Shown here one piece after another: positions 63,101 through 64,000 of a DNA stretch of 64,000 nucleotides; position 1 is the first letter of the stretch, and the number at the start of each line of letters is the position of its first letter. The stretch is from positions 1 to 64,000 of the forward strand of contig JAQGBZ010000050.1 of NCBI GenBank assembly GCA_034687125.1, given 5' to 3'. Position numbers and translations under genes: made by a program. The notes under the pieces were generated by a model that saw only the letters and a program-made list of their open reading frames with translations, ran no database searches and had not been told where the DNA came from. Origin of the DNA: Neelides folsomi. Its lineage: Eukaryota > Arthropoda > Collembola > Neelipleona > Neelidae.

Positions 63101-64000
63101 GTGCATGTATTAAATATATGGGAAAGGATTATTATTCTTAAGTGACAGTGCTGTTACTCCAGTTCAGTCATCAAATGGCACTTTTCTCGCTCAAATTGAA
63201 CAGTCCCGTTGAGGGTATCCGATGGACGATAATTACAGCAGAGAGTTGAATGTATTGCAGCAACATAAAGACATAAAGACCAGGAATGAGGAAATGGGCA
63301 GTAGGTAAACCGAGAACTCAATGACTACCATCATCAGAGGCGACATCGATAAGGTCCACACAGTCCGCAGGGTACTTTACGCTCCAGCCATTGATTCCAA
63401 GTCTATTTTAGTTTGAGTGGAACGAATGTACATATCGTTAGATGTTACATTATGCTCTCTCGACATCAGGTATATATAACCCAATGGTGGACAACAAAGG
63501 GCCTTTGAAGGAGCAAAAGGGCTCCCACACACATTCACTCTCGACTCCCAAATTTAGATAGTTTACGGAAGGGTTGAGGGCGAAGGAAAATGGTCAAATC
63601 CTCTTTCTATTATAAAGAAGGATTATTCACCCTATTGTTTTCGATCTTCCCAACTCTTCCTCTTATTGTCCATTTCCCCCAAAATTCACCATCACACGCT
63701 CCCTTTATCATATTCATTATTGATTCAAAGCTAAGTTTAGATTCTGTCTCTGAGACATGTTAAGGGCTCCTCTTTCCAATTCCCATTTTCGCTATTCAAT
63801 CGAATATTGAGGAAATCCCCCATGCCTTAACAAGTCATTCATCTCTCCCCTCGGATTCGGCATTATTATAGTTTCCCTAAACAATCTGAATGTGTGTTGA
63901 CTAAATTTAACCCACATCTGCGTTATTTGAAGGACACGATCTGATTAGTTTCGTGTGTACCTAACTAAAAGGCCTAAAAGGTCCATAATATATTTCTAGT
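60174..64000. other. gene-free right end of the window
   Basis: About 3.8 kb with no credible coding region. AT-rich to about 60700, mixed to 61700, AT-rich again to 62500, then mixed. A TATATATAA stretch near 63472 followed by non-coding DNA could be a core promoter for a gene beyond the window, but nothing else supports it. Confidence 0.4.

Noticed and set aside
7167-64000. CRISPR arrays, bacterial operons, riboswitches or phage genes
   Set aside because: Gene structure with spliceosomal introns throughout shows nuclear eukaryotic DNA; no such elements were seen.

Overview
The window is eukaryotic nuclear DNA, almost certainly from an arthropod. Genes are split by short GT-AG introns (many under 120 bp), intergenic DNA is AT-rich, and there are two CPAP1-type single chitin-binding-domain cuticle genes and an ihog/boi-type Hedgehog co-receptor. 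The low GC content and compact genes suit a crustacean such as a parasitic copepod. That species-level guess is inference; I cannot search a database.

Left half (1-26 kb), gene-dense. Two tandem CPAP1-type genes on + (242-813, 5' incomplete; 1700-3116). A small J-domain membrane protein like DNAJC4 (3788-4774, +). A ZNF622/REI1 pre-60S maturation factor (5164-6617, -), divergent from a CKS1 cyclin-dependent kinase subunit (7167-7607, +). A minus-strand gene resembling the BLUF-like TEX47 family (8175-9170, with a probable upstream exon at 9242-9418). A 14-exon FERM-PTP gene of the Pez/PTPN14/PTPN21 type (10945-15547, +) with a degenerate phosphatase active site. Then repeat-rich DNA with a 44-bp tandem array, a decayed piggyBac-like remnant and a nested foldback element. 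Next EMC7 (18163-18916, -), a ZAD-like zinc-finger protein (19618-20566, +), ZFYVE19/ANCHR (21688-23154, +) and a GAS8/DRC4-like coiled-coil protein (23516-25516, -).

Middle: an ihog/boi/CDON-type receptor on the minus strand (26434-38572) with four Ig domains, two FN3 domains and one TM. Its 7.4-kb first intron separates the signal-peptide exon from the rest.

Right half (38.6-58.8 kb): about 20 kb with no gene I can recognise, visibly richer in GC and in GAGAG/CTCTC runs than the left half. It may be regulatory DNA belonging to ihog. Mitochondrial ribosomal protein S12 (58796-60010, +) follows, with a long N-terminal extension, then about 4 kb more without genes.

Most genes are unrelated housekeeping functions: ribosome biogenesis, cell cycle, ER membrane insertion, abscission control and mitochondrial translation. 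The one functional thread I can suggest is that ihog and GAS8 are neighbours and both have been connected with Hedgehog signalling elsewhere. All exon joins were made by reading frame and splice consensus, not by transcripts.
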